64,000 nucleotides of DNA, taken from positions 806,001-870,000 of the forward strand of contig NZ_SJPF01000003.1 of the NCBI RefSeq assembly GCF_007859755.1. The letters are read 5' to 3'. Below, piece after piece: positions 1 through 10,256 of the stretch. The notes beneath the pieces were generated by a model. That model searched no databases, had not been told where the DNA came from, and was given only the letters and a program-made list of their open reading frames with translations. This stretch comes from Blastopirellula retiformator (lineage in GTDB: Bacteria > Planctomycetota > Planctomycetia > Pirellulales > Pirellulaceae). Every line of letters begins with the position of its first letter. The stretch's first letter is position 1. Made by a program: the position numbers and the translations under genes.

Positions 1-651
1 CTGTTTCAGCCAGTTTTCGTCCCACTCTTCCTCTTCGACGCCATTCTCCAATTCCCACTGTCGGTCACGCTCATAGATGACGTCGTACGGTTCGCGGGAC
101 TTCTCGTAGGCATCTAGGTAATCTGGCAGCGATCGTTGCGTTTCCAGCGATAGCTTTCGCCGCATCTTGCGAAGGGCATTCAGTCCAACCCCTTCAATTC
201 CGGCCGAAACGAGATAGTCGACGATCAGTCCCCCTTTGCGATTGGCGGTCGCCAAGAGGAAGCCGTACTCGATTTCCTTGACGGCAAGCGAAAGGTCGCC
301 AGTCCGTTCAGCATGATGCGCTGACCAGGCGAATACGCGAGACAATTGCCGCACTGACTGAAATCGCCCGCCCGATTCGGCTTGCCATGTTTCCGCCGTT
401 TCTGGGACCCAATTCTCACAGCGTTTTTTTAGTAGCTGACGGGCGACCGCCAGCAGACCAGCGTGGTCTGCCAGATATGCGGGGGATTGCTGGACGGCCG
501 CTGCTTCGATCTTTTCGTCGGACGGAAAAGGGCCTTCGTAGCCCGGTTCGAAAAGGACGGCCAGCTCGGCTTCCCACGGGAAATCCGGAAGCTGACTAGC
601 GACCTCCACCAATTGCGGGAAATTGTTCCCCTCGCGCATCGTGGTTTTCAT
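1..651 (-). CDS. Hypothetical protein, C-terminus cut by the window edge
   Basis: An open minus-strand frame runs from an ATG at 651 to the window edge (217 codons, no stop), so the gene is truncated at its 3' end. The protein begins MKTTMREGNN, has no signal peptide or membrane segment, and ends the visible part in a very acidic stretch (NGVEEEEWDENW). The middle has repeated Ala/Leu helices, including ARQLLKKRCE. I do not recognise the family; it looks like a soluble cytoplasmic protein. Codon use matches its neighbours and opposing frames are poorer, which supports coding on this strand. It is divergent from rpsA. Confidence 0.6.
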   Translation of the reverse strand, partial: MKTTMREGNNFPQLVEVASQLPDFPWEAELAVLFEPGYEGPFPSDEKIEAAAVQQSPAYLADHAGLLAVARQLLKKRCENWVPETAETWQAESGGRFQSVRQLSRVFAWSAHHAERTGDLSLAVKEIEYGFLLATANRKGGLIVDYLVSAGIEGVGLNALRKMRRKLSLETQRSLPDYLDAYEKSREPYDVIYERDRQWELENGVEEEEWDENWLKQ

Positions 652-1000
652 GCTGCCGGCTCCTCTGGGCTACTGGCCCGATTCTACGGCGCGTGACGAA
701 AACTTGCGAGAAAATTGGGGAGCCTGCGGCAGTCAGGCGGTTCGGCAGGCCACAAAAGCGGGTGTAGATTATCTATCTTGTTGCTGACTGATTCGGATTC
801 GCAGCCTGGGAGGGGGTAGCGCGGTTGATTGGACTTGACAAATTTGCTAATTTTTCCTGTTCTCGCCCGATTGTTGACGGTGGGTAAGGCGCCGTGCGGC
901 GCCGCCTCACGTCGGGGATGACGTTTCTTAACTTTTGGAGCCGAACGAGCGGCTGGCTGGGTCGTCCGCTGGTTTCTGGCTAGGTGTTTCTCTTTAATTC
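652..1000. other. Intergenic region upstream of rpsA
   Basis: This 349-nt divergent intergenic stretch has no credible ORF. A TTGACA -35-like hexamer lies at 835-840, but the hexamer 17 nt downstream is poor, so the promoter is only tentative. A GC-rich palindrome (GGCGCC, loop GTGC, GGCGCC; 888-903) lies about 100 nt before the rpsA start and would fold in the leader mRNA. The last 20 nt before the start codon contain no good Shine-Dalgarno sequence. Confidence 0.4.
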
Positions 1001-2785
<1,785 letters not shown>

Positions 2786-2845
2786 AACCGGAGCATCCGG
2801 ATAGCCTATCGCCATCATTGACGGCGAAAATCGCTAAAACCTGCA

Positions 2846-2882
2846 CGACCCCAACGAGTCAATCGTTGGGGTCGTTTTTTTT
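2846..2882 (+). terminator. Intrinsic terminator of rpsA
   Basis: A perfect 12-bp stem (2846-2857 with 2863-2874), a 5-nt loop and a run of eight T (2875-2882) lie 60 nt after the rpsA stop. The structure also argues against placing the next gene's start upstream of it. Confidence 0.93.
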
Positions 2883-3018
2883 GCGCCTGCCGGAACCGCC
2901 CGCACATCCGATCCACCTGCGCCGTTTTGCCCTGGAGTTGAGATTCCCGTTCGATATCGACGATAGCATCCGTAAGTGCCAGCAACGCCCTCCCCCGCAC
3001 CGTGAGCTATCGGACGAT

Positions 3019-3909
3019 ATGGCGACGAATACGAAAAAAGAGATCAAGGAAGAATCGGTCCAGAGCCCGCTGGAGACGTACCTTCGCGAGATCAACGAGA
3101 CCGCTCTGCTCTCCGCCAAGGATGAGAAAGAGTTGGCCCGCATGATCGGCGAAGGGGACGTCAACGCGCGAGACCGCATGGTTCGGGCAAATCTGCGCCT
3201 GGTAGTCAACATTGCCCGGGGATATACCGGCAAGGGACTCGGCCTGCAGGATCTGATCGAAGAAGGCAATCTCGGCCTGTTGCGTGCGGTCGAAGGTTTT
3301 GATCCCGCGATGGGAACCCGCTTCAGCACGTACGCCAGCTATTGGATCAAGCAATCGATCAAGCGGGCCCTGATCAACTGCGCCAAGACGATTCGCATTC
3401 CGGCCTATATGGTCGAATTGCTGTCGAAGTGGCGCCGTGCGACCAACCGCTTGACCGAAGAACTCGGCCGTACGCCGACCCCCGAAGAGGTCGCACGCGT
3501 CTTGGGCCTGCCGAAGAAGAAGCTGCCGATCATCAAGAAGGCGATCAAGATCTACAACTCGACCCCGCAAACCGATCAGGCCGACAGCGGCTGGTCGCTG
3601 GGTGAGATGGTGATGGACGAGCGTCTGAAGAACCCCGAAGACGAGATGGTCGAACATGACGATCTGAAGAACGTCATGCAGATGCTCAAAACGATGGACG
3701 GTCGCGAGGCGACGGTCCTGCGGATGCGTTTCGGCCTGGAAGGGATGACGCCGCATACGCTGAAAGAGATCGGCGAGAAGCTCGGTCTGACGCGAGAACG
3801 GGTTCGCCAGATCGAGACCGAGGCGCTCGGCAAGTTGGCCGAAGGGCTGCAAGATCCTCGCGAACGAGAGCTGGAAGGCCCGTTCCGCCGCCGCCTGGTT
3901 CGCCGCTAG
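3019..3909 (+). CDS. RNA polymerase sigma factor, RpoD/SigA family (short form)
   Basis: This 296-residue sigma-70 factor lacks region 1.1. Region 1.2 is near residues 16-50 (SPLETYLREIN); region 2 includes LIEEGNLGLLRAVEGFD and the promoter-melting/-10 helix TRFSTYASYWIKQSIKRAL; region 3 follows; region 4.2 has the helix-turn-helix TLKEIGEKLGLTRERVRQIE near 255-275. The frame is open further upstream to 2818, but that part runs through the rpsA terminator, so the ATG at 3019 (MATNTKK) is the sensible start. Its size and lack of region 1.1 suggest a group 2 (alternative primary-like) factor rather than the housekeeping RpoD; this is inference. The C-terminal tail is Arg-rich. A terminator follows closely. 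Confidence 0.92.
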   Translation: MATNTKKEIKEESVQSPLETYLREINETALLSAKDEKELARMIGEGDVNARDRMVRANLRLVVNIARGYTGKGLGLQDLIEEGNLGLLRAVEGFDPAMGTRFSTYASYWIKQSIKRALINCAKTIRIPAYMVELLSKWRRATNRLTEELGRTPTPEEVARVLGLPKKKLPIIKKAIKIYNSTPQTDQADSGWSLGEMVMDERLKNPEDEMVEHDDLKNVMQMLKTMDGREATVLRMRFGLEGMTPHTLKEIGEKLGLTRERVRQIETEALGKLAEGLQDPRERELEGPFRRRLVRR

Positions 3910-3966
3910 TCCTATTGGCGGTTCGCCGGCCCTGGCTTTCGCCGCTTCGATAAACCGCGTATATTC

Positions 3967-4002
3967 ACCACCTGAGCGCTAGTCATTCAGGTGGTTTTTT
4001 TT
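3967..4002 (+). terminator. Intrinsic terminator after the sigma factor gene
   Basis: A 9-bp stem (3967-3975 with 3987-3995) is followed by a run of T to 4002. It ends 17 nt before the apt start, so apt must have its own promoter or depend on read-through. Confidence 0.88.
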
Positions 4003-4019
4003 GCGCGCAGCGAGACTCG

Positions 4020-4541
4020 ATGAACGCTATCCAACTCGAAGCTTACATTCGCGACATCCCCAACTTTCCGAAGGAAGGGATTCTGTTCAAAGACATCACT
4101 CCCCTGCTCGCCGATCCGCAGGCGTTTGGCGCCGTGATCGACCAAATGGCGGCGCAGTACGAGGGAAAAGGGATCGATGTGATCGTCGCGGCCGAAGCCC
4201 GCGGGTTCATCTTCGCCGCCCCGCTGGCGCTGAAGTTGGGAGTCGGCTTCGTGCCGGTTCGTAAGCCCGGCAAGCTGCCGTTCGACACGCACTCCTTCGA
4301 GTACGAACTGGAGTACGGTACCGACACGCTGGAGATCCACATCGACGGCGTCTCGGCTGGTCAGAACGTCTTGCTGGTCGACGACCTGCTGGCGACCGGG
4401 GGTACGATCAAGGCTTGTGCGAACCTGGTCGAAAAGATCGGCGCCACCGTCGCTGGTTGCTGCTTTCTGATCGAGCTGGGCTTTCTGGACGGCGCCGCCA
4501 AGGTTGCTCCGCACGAATGCTTCAGCCTGATCAAATACTAG
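4020..4541 (+). CDS. apt: Adenine phosphoribosyltransferase
   Basis: A 173-residue type I phosphoribosyltransferase that converts adenine and PRPP to AMP in cytoplasmic purine salvage. The PRPP-binding motif LLVDDLLATGGT lies near residues 117-128, and the N-terminal DIPNFPKEGILFKDITPLL block and the EARGFIF segment are typical of Apt. The length matches the family (170-180 residues). The start is the ATG at 4020, just behind the preceding terminator. The SUFU-domain gene begins 22 nt downstream on the same strand and may be cotranscribed. Confidence 0.96.
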   Translation: MNAIQLEAYIRDIPNFPKEGILFKDITPLLADPQAFGAVIDQMAAQYEGKGIDVIVAAEARGFIFAAPLALKLGVGFVPVRKPGKLPFDTHSFEYELEYGTDTLEIHIDGVSAGQNVLLVDDLLATGGTIKACANLVEKIGATVAGCCFLIELGFLDGAAKVAPHECFSLIKY

Positions 4542-4563
4542 TCCGCTGTCGGGAGAGGCCCGG

Positions 4564-5625
4564 ATGCAGGAATCGGTGATCCTTCGCGAACAGCCGAACT
4601 TGTTCGAAACCCAAGTCGCCATCCTGGAAGTTGATGGCGACAACGAGAGCATCTATCTCTACGTCTTCCCGCCGCAAGCGCCGAAGCAGATGCATGCGCT
4701 TTGGGTCGGCAACTATAGCGAGCGAGACGCCGCTCAGGTCGAAGAGCAAATGCGGGCCGCGCTGCCGCCACGGTTGCCCCATGCCGAGATCAACGAGGCC
4801 GGCCTAATTCAAGATCTGGAGCCAGACAACTGGGATGTACGCTGGAGTCTGGATCAGCAAAGCGTCGCGGTGTGGCACTTGGAAAAGATCGTCGCGATCA
4901 TGCCGTCATGGGGCCCGGCGAATCGCTTCCCTGGCTTTGCCTTGGGCTGTAAGAACGAAACGTCGGTGGCCTGGCCGCTGACCTCAGAGAATGTGTTGCT
5001 GACGCGGTTTGCCCAGGAAGACGAATTCTTGCGCGACTGGAGCGAAGACTCGTGGCGTCAGATCCAAGAGGGAACGCTCAAAAGCTACGAGTCGCTCCAT
5101 GTCGGCACGATGCGTTACTTCGCCGCCGATCAAGGGAAGTGGCCGCCGCTGGCGATTACGCTCTCCAGCAACGAGGGGCGTAGTTTCATGGCGACCGCCG
5201 GCATGGCGATCTTGCCGATGCCGGGCGCCGAACCGGATGACGACGACGCCAAGTCGCGTCGCATCGAATTGGGAATGATTGGCGATACCTCGGAAGCCGA
5301 CGAGGAAGTCTGCCGGGCACTGTCAGGCTTGGCCCGCTATCCCTGGCGTTACGCAACCCATTTTGATCATGCACACACGATTCCGACCGAGGCCTTCGCT
5401 GGCGTCGCCCCGCAGTTTACGCACCTGGCGATCGCCGAAACGGCCAGTTTCTTGCCGAACGTTGGACTCCCCCAAGTCGCCGGCGAGCAGCCTCGCTTCC
5501 TGTTTCTGATCCCAATTACCGCCGCTGAACAAAAGCTGGCCGAAAACCGCGGAACGCAGACGCTGCTGGAAAAACTAGAAGCCTCCCCTGCCCCGCTTTC
5601 TCTAAAACGCGATCCGGTGGAGTAG
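4564..5625 (+). CDS. Suppressor-of-fused (SUFU) domain protein
   Basis: A 353-residue soluble protein with no signal peptide. Residues from about 170 to the end resemble the bacterial SUFU domain: a TLSSNEGRSF segment, then RIELGM, a Y-x-T-x-F-x-H-x-HTIP stretch, and the closing block FLFLIPITAAEQKLAENRG with a LLEKLE helix. The N-terminal 160 residues are not recognised and contain several conserved-looking Trp residues. In animals SUFU regulates Hedgehog signalling; bacterial members are often linked to toxin-immunity or unknown roles, and nothing here settles the function. It lies just behind apt and faces plsC, with only 6 nt between their stops and no visible terminator. Confidence 0.72.
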   Translation: MQESVILREQPNLFETQVAILEVDGDNESIYLYVFPPQAPKQMHALWVGNYSERDAAQVEEQMRAALPPRLPHAEINEAGLIQDLEPDNWDVRWSLDQQSVAVWHLEKIVAIMPSWGPANRFPGFALGCKNETSVAWPLTSENVLLTRFAQEDEFLRDWSEDSWRQIQEGTLKSYESLHVGTMRYFAADQGKWPPLAITLSSNEGRSFMATAGMAILPMPGAEPDDDDAKSRRIELGMIGDTSEADEEVCRALSGLARYPWRYATHFDHAHTIPTEAFAGVAPQFTHLAIAETASFLPNVGLPQVAGEQPRFLFLIPITAAEQKLAENRGTQTLLEKLEASPAPLSLKRDPVE

Positions 5626-5631
5626 CGGCGC

Positions 5632-6294
5632 CTACGCCAAAGCCCGGCTCGCTCGAATCGCGGCGAACGCATCCGCAATCCGTCGATCGAGTTCCGCCAG
5701 CAACTCTTCATCGCAAAGCGTCTGCAGCATCTCTGTGGAAATCGGTGGTGCGATGCGGATGTGGATCACGCTGCGGCGCGGCAGTGTGGCGGTTCGCGGC
5801 CAGGCGTCAAACGCGCCGTCGATCGCTACGGGGACGATTGGCACGCCGCCGCGACGCGCCATCGGAATGAAGCCCCCTTTGAGCGGCTGGAGTTCGCCGT
5901 CGCGGGTGCGGGTTCCTTCGGGGAAGATCAGAACCAATTCACCCCGCTTCAGACGCTTCAGCGTTTCCTTTAGCCCTGCCAGGCCGGAACCTTCGCGATC
6001 GACTGGGATCGCATCCAGCGAGCTGATCAGCATCCGCAACGGTAGGAATTTGAACAGCGTGCCGCGGGCCAGAAAATTGAGTCGGCGATCGCACGTCAGC
6101 CCGACCAGCAGCGGATCGAGAAAGCTCTGGTGGTTCGGGCAGACGAGCCCGCCTCCTTCGGTCGGCCAGTTTTCGCGGCCGTAGACGCGGATCCGGAAAA
6201 GGCAGACGCCGGCCAGTCGCGACGTTACCCGCAACGTGTCGTACCAAATTCGCTTCAGGAACGAGCGTTTGTGCTGCGCTGCTTCTTTGCTCAT
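5632..6294 (-). CDS. plsC: 1-acyl-sn-glycerol-3-phosphate acyltransferase (PlsC family)
   Basis: A 220-residue membrane-associated acyltransferase that adds the second acyl chain to lysophosphatidate in phospholipid synthesis. The catalytic NHQSFLD motif (H55, D60; family pattern NHxxxxD) and the glycerophosphate-binding FPEGTR block (124-129) are both intact, and IVPVAI represents the last conserved block. It is the third gene of a minus-strand operon: its ATG (6294) lies directly next to the cmk stop, which suggests translational coupling. A second PlsC-type gene lies at 33797-34579; this one is the more canonical. Confidence 0.9.
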   Translation of the reverse strand: MSKEAAQHKRSFLKRIWYDTLRVTSRLAGVCLFRIRVYGRENWPTEGGGLVCPNHQSFLDPLLVGLTCDRRLNFLARGTLFKFLPLRMLISSLDAIPVDREGSGLAGLKETLKRLKRGELVLIFPEGTRTRDGELQPLKGGFIPMARRGGVPIVPVAIDGAFDAWPRTATLPRRSVIHIRIAPPISTEMLQTLCDEELLAELDRRIADAFAAIRASRALA

Positions 6295-6295
6295 G

Positions 6296-6952
6296 TCAGA
6301 GGGCGGCCTGTCGCTGTTGCACGATGTCGATCAACCGCTGGATCACTTCGTCGGGCGTCATCCCGTCGGTGCACAACTCGACCGCGTCGTCCGCTTTTCG
6401 CAGCGGGCCAACTTCGCGGCTCGAGTCTTCCTCGTCGCGGCGATTCTGTTGCGCCAGGATGTCGTCAAACTCGGCGGCAACGCCCCGCGTCGCCAGATCC
6501 GCCACGCGGCGGCGAGCTCGTTCTTCCGGCGATGCGGTCAGAAAGATCTTGCATTCGGCATGCGGAAAGACGACCGTCCCTTGATCGCGGCCTTCGGTGA
6601 CCAGGTCTTTCTCGCGGCCAAACTGTTGCTGTAGTCCGACCAAGTGCATCCGTACGGCGGTATTCGACGCAGCGAAACGCGTCGCTTGGGTCACTTCGGG
6701 CGAACGGATGTCGTCGGTCGCGTCGACGCCGTCGACTAGCACTCGCCCGCCAGAGAGATCGATGCCGATCTGGTTGGCGACTTCGGCGACGGCCGTTTCG
6801 TCAGTCAGCTCTCGGTCGTTTCGCAACACCGCCCACGCGACCGCGCGGTACATCGCGCCGGTATCGAGAAACTCAAAGCCCAGCCGCTGAGCGACTTGCC
6901 GCGAGATCGAGCTCTTGCCGGCGCCGGCTGGCCCGTCGATGGTGACGATCAT
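6296..6952 (-). CDS. cmk: Cytidylate kinase
   Basis: A 218-residue CMP/dCMP kinase that supplies CDP and dCDP in the cytoplasm. The P-loop GPAGAGKSS (7-15) comes at the N-terminus, followed by LDTGAMYRAV, the CMP-binding TRFAAS region, and the EGRDQGTVVFPHA block with the LTASPEERARRR lid. Length and motif order match bacterial Cmk. It sits between the GH38-like gene (6 nt gap; the AGGGA ribosome-binding site overlaps the end of the upstream gene) and plsC. A cmk-plsC pairing is common in bacteria. Confidence 0.96.
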   Translation of the reverse strand: MIVTIDGPAGAGKSSISRQVAQRLGFEFLDTGAMYRAVAWAVLRNDRELTDETAVAEVANQIGIDLSGGRVLVDGVDATDDIRSPEVTQATRFAASNTAVRMHLVGLQQQFGREKDLVTEGRDQGTVVFPHAECKIFLTASPEERARRRVADLATRGVAAEFDDILAQQNRRDEEDSSREVGPLRKADDAVELCTDGMTPDEVIQRLIDIVQQRQAAL

Positions 6953-6958
6953 TCCCTG

Positions 6959-9772
6959 TTAGCCCTTCGTCTGTTCATCCCAATAGACGTCGATCTGCCG
7001 CCACTGGCCGGCTTGCAGTTCGAATTCGACGCGATCGCCGTTGGTCAGCGCGCCGCCGGTCGCTTCGCCGTTGAACTCCTTTAAAACCGCTTTGCCGACA
7101 TTGCGGAAACAGCGGAGTTTTCCCTTGGCCGGGCGTCCTTCGGTCTCTAGCAGCCGCACCGAGAAGCCGATGACCGCCTCGCCCGAGGTCAGCGGATCAA
7201 GCGCCGTTATGATGACGTTTTTCGCGTCCAGATGCAGCGCCCAGGAAGTGTCGCCAGGCGTCGGAGAAGGGGCGTTCTCGAGTCGCGGCGGCGGCGAGTA
7301 AGTCAGGCGCCGCGCGTCTTGCAGAGGATACGGCAGGTCGATGCCGATGCCGAGTTTGAACGTGCGAGCCGTTTCGCCGCGAGGAATCAAGATCGTGTCG
7401 AGCATCCGCCCGCGCACGTGCTGGTGAAACGGCAGGCCGCCGGTCAGCACCTGAGTGCGGGCTTTGCCATTTTCGACCTCGATGTAGTTGGGGGCTTCAA
7501 TCCGCTTCGAGTCGACCCGGCGGCGTTGCCAGTGTTGGTCGCGATACAAAAACGCCGAACCGTCGCTCCACGCGAATCGGGCACAGAAGTAGGAGTTCCA
7601 GGCCTCCATCTTCGGCTCTTCGTGTGGCGTCAGGTGGATGTCGATTTCTAGCACGCGACTTGATCGCCACAAGGTGTAGACCTGCTCGAACTGGGCGAGC
7701 GCGTGACCAGCCGTGTTAATCAAGCGGCCGGCGATTTTGATTTTTCCGGCGGCGGAAGTGTTGGTGACGATGTCGATCGAGTCGGCCGCCATGATCGAGT
7801 AAACGGCGGTTTCATCCGGATCGACATAGCGAGCACCGGTCGCCGGGCGTTCTCCCGGGAGTCGCAACGCCAACTGTTGCGAGAAGCGATTGCCGCGGCT
7901 CTTGTAGTCGTAGATCGATTGCAGGGCGCCGGTGATCGGATCGAAATGAACCTCCATATATTCATTGCGCAAGACGCCATCTTTGATCATCGTTTGCGTC
8001 TTGCCGCTCGGCGAGGATCCGCCAGCGGGCAGCCAGGCGTAGCCGCACGCCGGAGCCTCCCAAACCGCGTGGCGGCCACTCTTGTCTTCCGCCGCGATCA
8101 ACGTCGCTTTTCCGCCGGGGAGCGAATCAAGTTGATCGGTCTCGCTGCCGCCGACCGCAGTAAAGCTAATCGGATTGGCGATCAGCAGGGCAGGGGACGG
8201 GGGATCGTCGCGACGCGGCAATTTCGCGGCGAAGTTGGTCAGCGCGCCTTCCACGATTGAATCGGCATTGGATTCGGCAGTCGACCCTTCGGCCGGCTCT
8301 GCCCAACTGCGATGTGGATCATGGCTTGGGCCAGCATGACCGGTAACCAGGGCGGTGACCGCCTCGACGCTATTGGCCGCATCAAACTTGGCGTTGTCGA
8401 CCGCTCGATCGCGATGCGCAGAAACAGGGCCCGCCTGGCGGCGAATAACCGCTTGCTTGTGATAGGGCGAGTTGTAACGTGCGTCTTTGAACGTGTCGTG
8501 ATACGGGGGAAGTTCGGTCTCGGCGAAATAACGCTCGACCGTCATGAAACTACCCAGTCCGCTCGAATAGCGGGCGATGCGGCGGAGGTCTTCGTACCAG
8601 GGAGAGACATTGCCGGGCCAGTGGGCGAAGCAGATCGTCGCCACATGGTCCGAGTCCATCGCTTCGCCCAGCCGTTGAAACAGGGCGATGAAGCTGTCAG
8701 GCGTGCTGGCGTCGAGCGGCGGTCGGGCGATGGCGTCGATCTTGCAGCCGTCATTTCCTTGCCACGAAACCTTGGTCTGGTTCGAGTGGGTGAACTTGCC
8801 GTCGTCCATCGTGGCGTGGATCGCCCCGTGAAAACCAAGGCTCTTCAGCACTTGCGGCAGAAACGAGGAAAGGCCGAAGCGGCGGCGGCCGAAGATGGTC
8901 GGGCGATACCCTACATGTTTTTCGTACGCCGAGATGCCTTGCCGGAAGTTGGCCAGCAGCGTTTCTGGATCGTACAGCGGTAGCGGGCCTTCGCGGTATT
9001 CGCCGCCAATCAGGCCGCACTGTTTCGCTTGTAACTTTTCTCGCAGCTTCGCAGCCGTCTCGGGCTGCGACTGAGCAAGCTGCTCGATCACTTCGCCGCT
9101 GGCGACGACGTTGGTCGGCTGCCCGTTTTCCAGTTCCTTCGCCAGGGCGGTCAGCGTTGTTGACGCGCAGAGGGTCAGGTCCAGAAAGTAGGAGTCGACC
9201 GGATAGAAGCTGTTTCGTTCTTCGGCGAGAACGTCGAAGCAGGTTTGCAGCAGCACGCGAGCCGCTTCGGTCTCGCCGATCACGGCCGACTGGGCGGCGG
9301 CGACCAGCTTTTCGCTGAAATAGACCTCGTCCAAATTGCTGGAGTAACGCATCTGCCGCGTCAGTAGTTCGGTCTGCAAGTAGCAGTAACCGAGGGCGAC
9401 AAAGTCTGCGGCGAGATCCTCTTCCAGGCTGTCGGGGTTTTCGAGGCCTTCCAGCGCGGCGGCGATCGCTTCGTCGCGATTGACCATTTTGCGGATCACC
9501 TTGGCGCCCGATTCTTTGGCCCGGCGAGAAAATCCGGCCTGCATATCCTTTTCGCTGACCAGCGGGATCAGCAGCAGACGCTCATCCAGGGTGTCCGGCG
9601 GCGAGTCGATGCGGGCCCATTGCGGCATTTTTCCGGTCCCGGCGATCAGTTCAGGACGCCAGATCGCCGACCAGCAGGCAAGTAGGCTCGCCGCTTCGTC
9701 TCCGCGATGATGCGTCGGAAAGTCCTCGAAACTGTGGCAGGGGATCAGGATGTAGACTTCTTGATACATCAA
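6959..9772 (-). CDS. GH38-like glycoside hydrolase (alpha-mannosidase-related)
   Basis: A 937-residue cytoplasmic protein without a signal peptide. The C-terminal half has the beta-sandwich features of GH38 alpha-mannosidases: LRNEYMEVHFDPITGALQSI and later FEQVYTLWRSSRVLEIDI. The N-terminal half resembles the (beta/alpha)7 catalytic fold of GH38/GH57 enzymes (PCHSFEDFPTH start, GGEYREGPLPLY, GYRPTIFGRRRFGLSSFLPQ, THSNQTKVSW), but I cannot assign the catalytic Asp with certainty. It is the first gene of an operon with cmk and plsC. The start at 9772 (MMYQEV) is preceded by about 480 nt of non-coding sequence. Substrate unknown; mannosidase activity is a family-level guess. Confidence 0.78.
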   Translation of the reverse strand: MMYQEVYILIPCHSFEDFPTHHRGDEAASLLACWSAIWRPELIAGTGKMPQWARIDSPPDTLDERLLLIPLVSEKDMQAGFSRRAKESGAKVIRKMVNRDEAIAAALEGLENPDSLEEDLAADFVALGYCYLQTELLTRQMRYSSNLDEVYFSEKLVAAAQSAVIGETEAARVLLQTCFDVLAEERNSFYPVDSYFLDLTLCASTTLTALAKELENGQPTNVVASGEVIEQLAQSQPETAAKLREKLQAKQCGLIGGEYREGPLPLYDPETLLANFRQGISAYEKHVGYRPTIFGRRRFGLSSFLPQVLKSLGFHGAIHATMDDGKFTHSNQTKVSWQGNDGCKIDAIARPPLDASTPDSFIALFQRLGEAMDSDHVATICFAHWPGNVSPWYEDLRRIARYSSGLGSFMTVERYFAETELPPYHDTFKDARYNSPYHKQAVIRRQAGPVSAHRDRAVDNAKFDAANSVEAVTALVTGHAGPSHDPHRSWAEPAEGSTAESNADSIVEGALTNFAAKLPRRDDPPSPALLIANPISFTAVGGSETDQLDSLPGGKATLIAAEDKSGRHAVWEAPACGYAWLPAGGSSPSGKTQTMIKDGVLRNEYMEVHFDPITGALQSIYDYKSRGNRFSQQLALRLPGERPATGARYVDPDETAVYSIMAADSIDIVTNTSAAGKIKIAGRLINTAGHALAQFEQVYTLWRSSRVLEIDIHLTPHEEPKMEAWNSYFCARFAWSDGSAFLYRDQHWQRRRVDSKRIEAPNYIEVENGKARTQVLTGGLPFHQHVRGRMLDTILIPRGETARTFKLGIGIDLPYPLQDARRLTYSPPPRLENAPSPTPGDTSWALHLDAKNVIITALDPLTSGEAVIGFSVRLLETEGRPAKGKLRCFRNVGKAVLKEFNGEATGGALTNGDRVEFELQAGQWRQIDVYWDEQTKG

Positions 9773-10256
9773 CGAGGCGGCTCTTGGGCAGGGTGGTGAT
9801 GCGGCAAATCCGGGGCGGACGTGTCGGCATTATAGCCGAGACGCGGCGGTGGGCGACATCCACCGTTAGGCCATGATTTGTCAGAAGTTATTGTCGTTAA
9901 ACGTGTTACAGCACGAACTGCGAAGCTGAAATGCAGCCTTAGGCAGCACGCAAATTCTTAAAAATTCGAATGGCGGGAGTAGGGTTTTGTGTCGTAAGTT
10001 ATTTTGTAGTAGTGGTTTGCTGCGTTTTCTGCCCCCCGCAAATTCATTGACACTTCAGGTTCGCCCGCATTAGAATAAATCAAGCTGCCGCCCAGGTCTG
10101 CTGCGGCGTCAGTTCTCATCTTCCGTTCTACCTAAATACTTTTCGCGATCAGCACGCGGCGGCTGGCTTTTCTGTGGTGCAGGGGAAATCTCTGCTCGAC
10201 TTCGCTATATTACCGCTCAGTTTCTGCGCAAATTTCGAGTGAATTGAGGACCCAAC
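9773..10256. other. Intergenic region between the GH38-like gene and the pilM-like operon
   Basis: This 484-nt divergent region has no convincing gene and is more AT-rich than its surroundings. A good sigma-70-type promoter toward the pilM-like gene lies at 10047-10076. I see no repeat or structured RNA here. Confidence 0.5.
10047..10076 (+). promoter_or_regulatory. Sigma-70-type promoter for the pilM-like operon
   Basis: A perfect TTGACA (10047-10052) and a TAGAAT -10 element (10071-10076) are separated by 18 nt, about 180 nt upstream of the pilM-like start codon. Found by eye; a long 5' leader is implied. Confidence 0.6.

Noticed and set aside
2818-3018. Upstream extension of the sigma factor start to 2818
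   Set aside because: It would run through the rpsA terminator hairpin and T-run and lacks family similarity.
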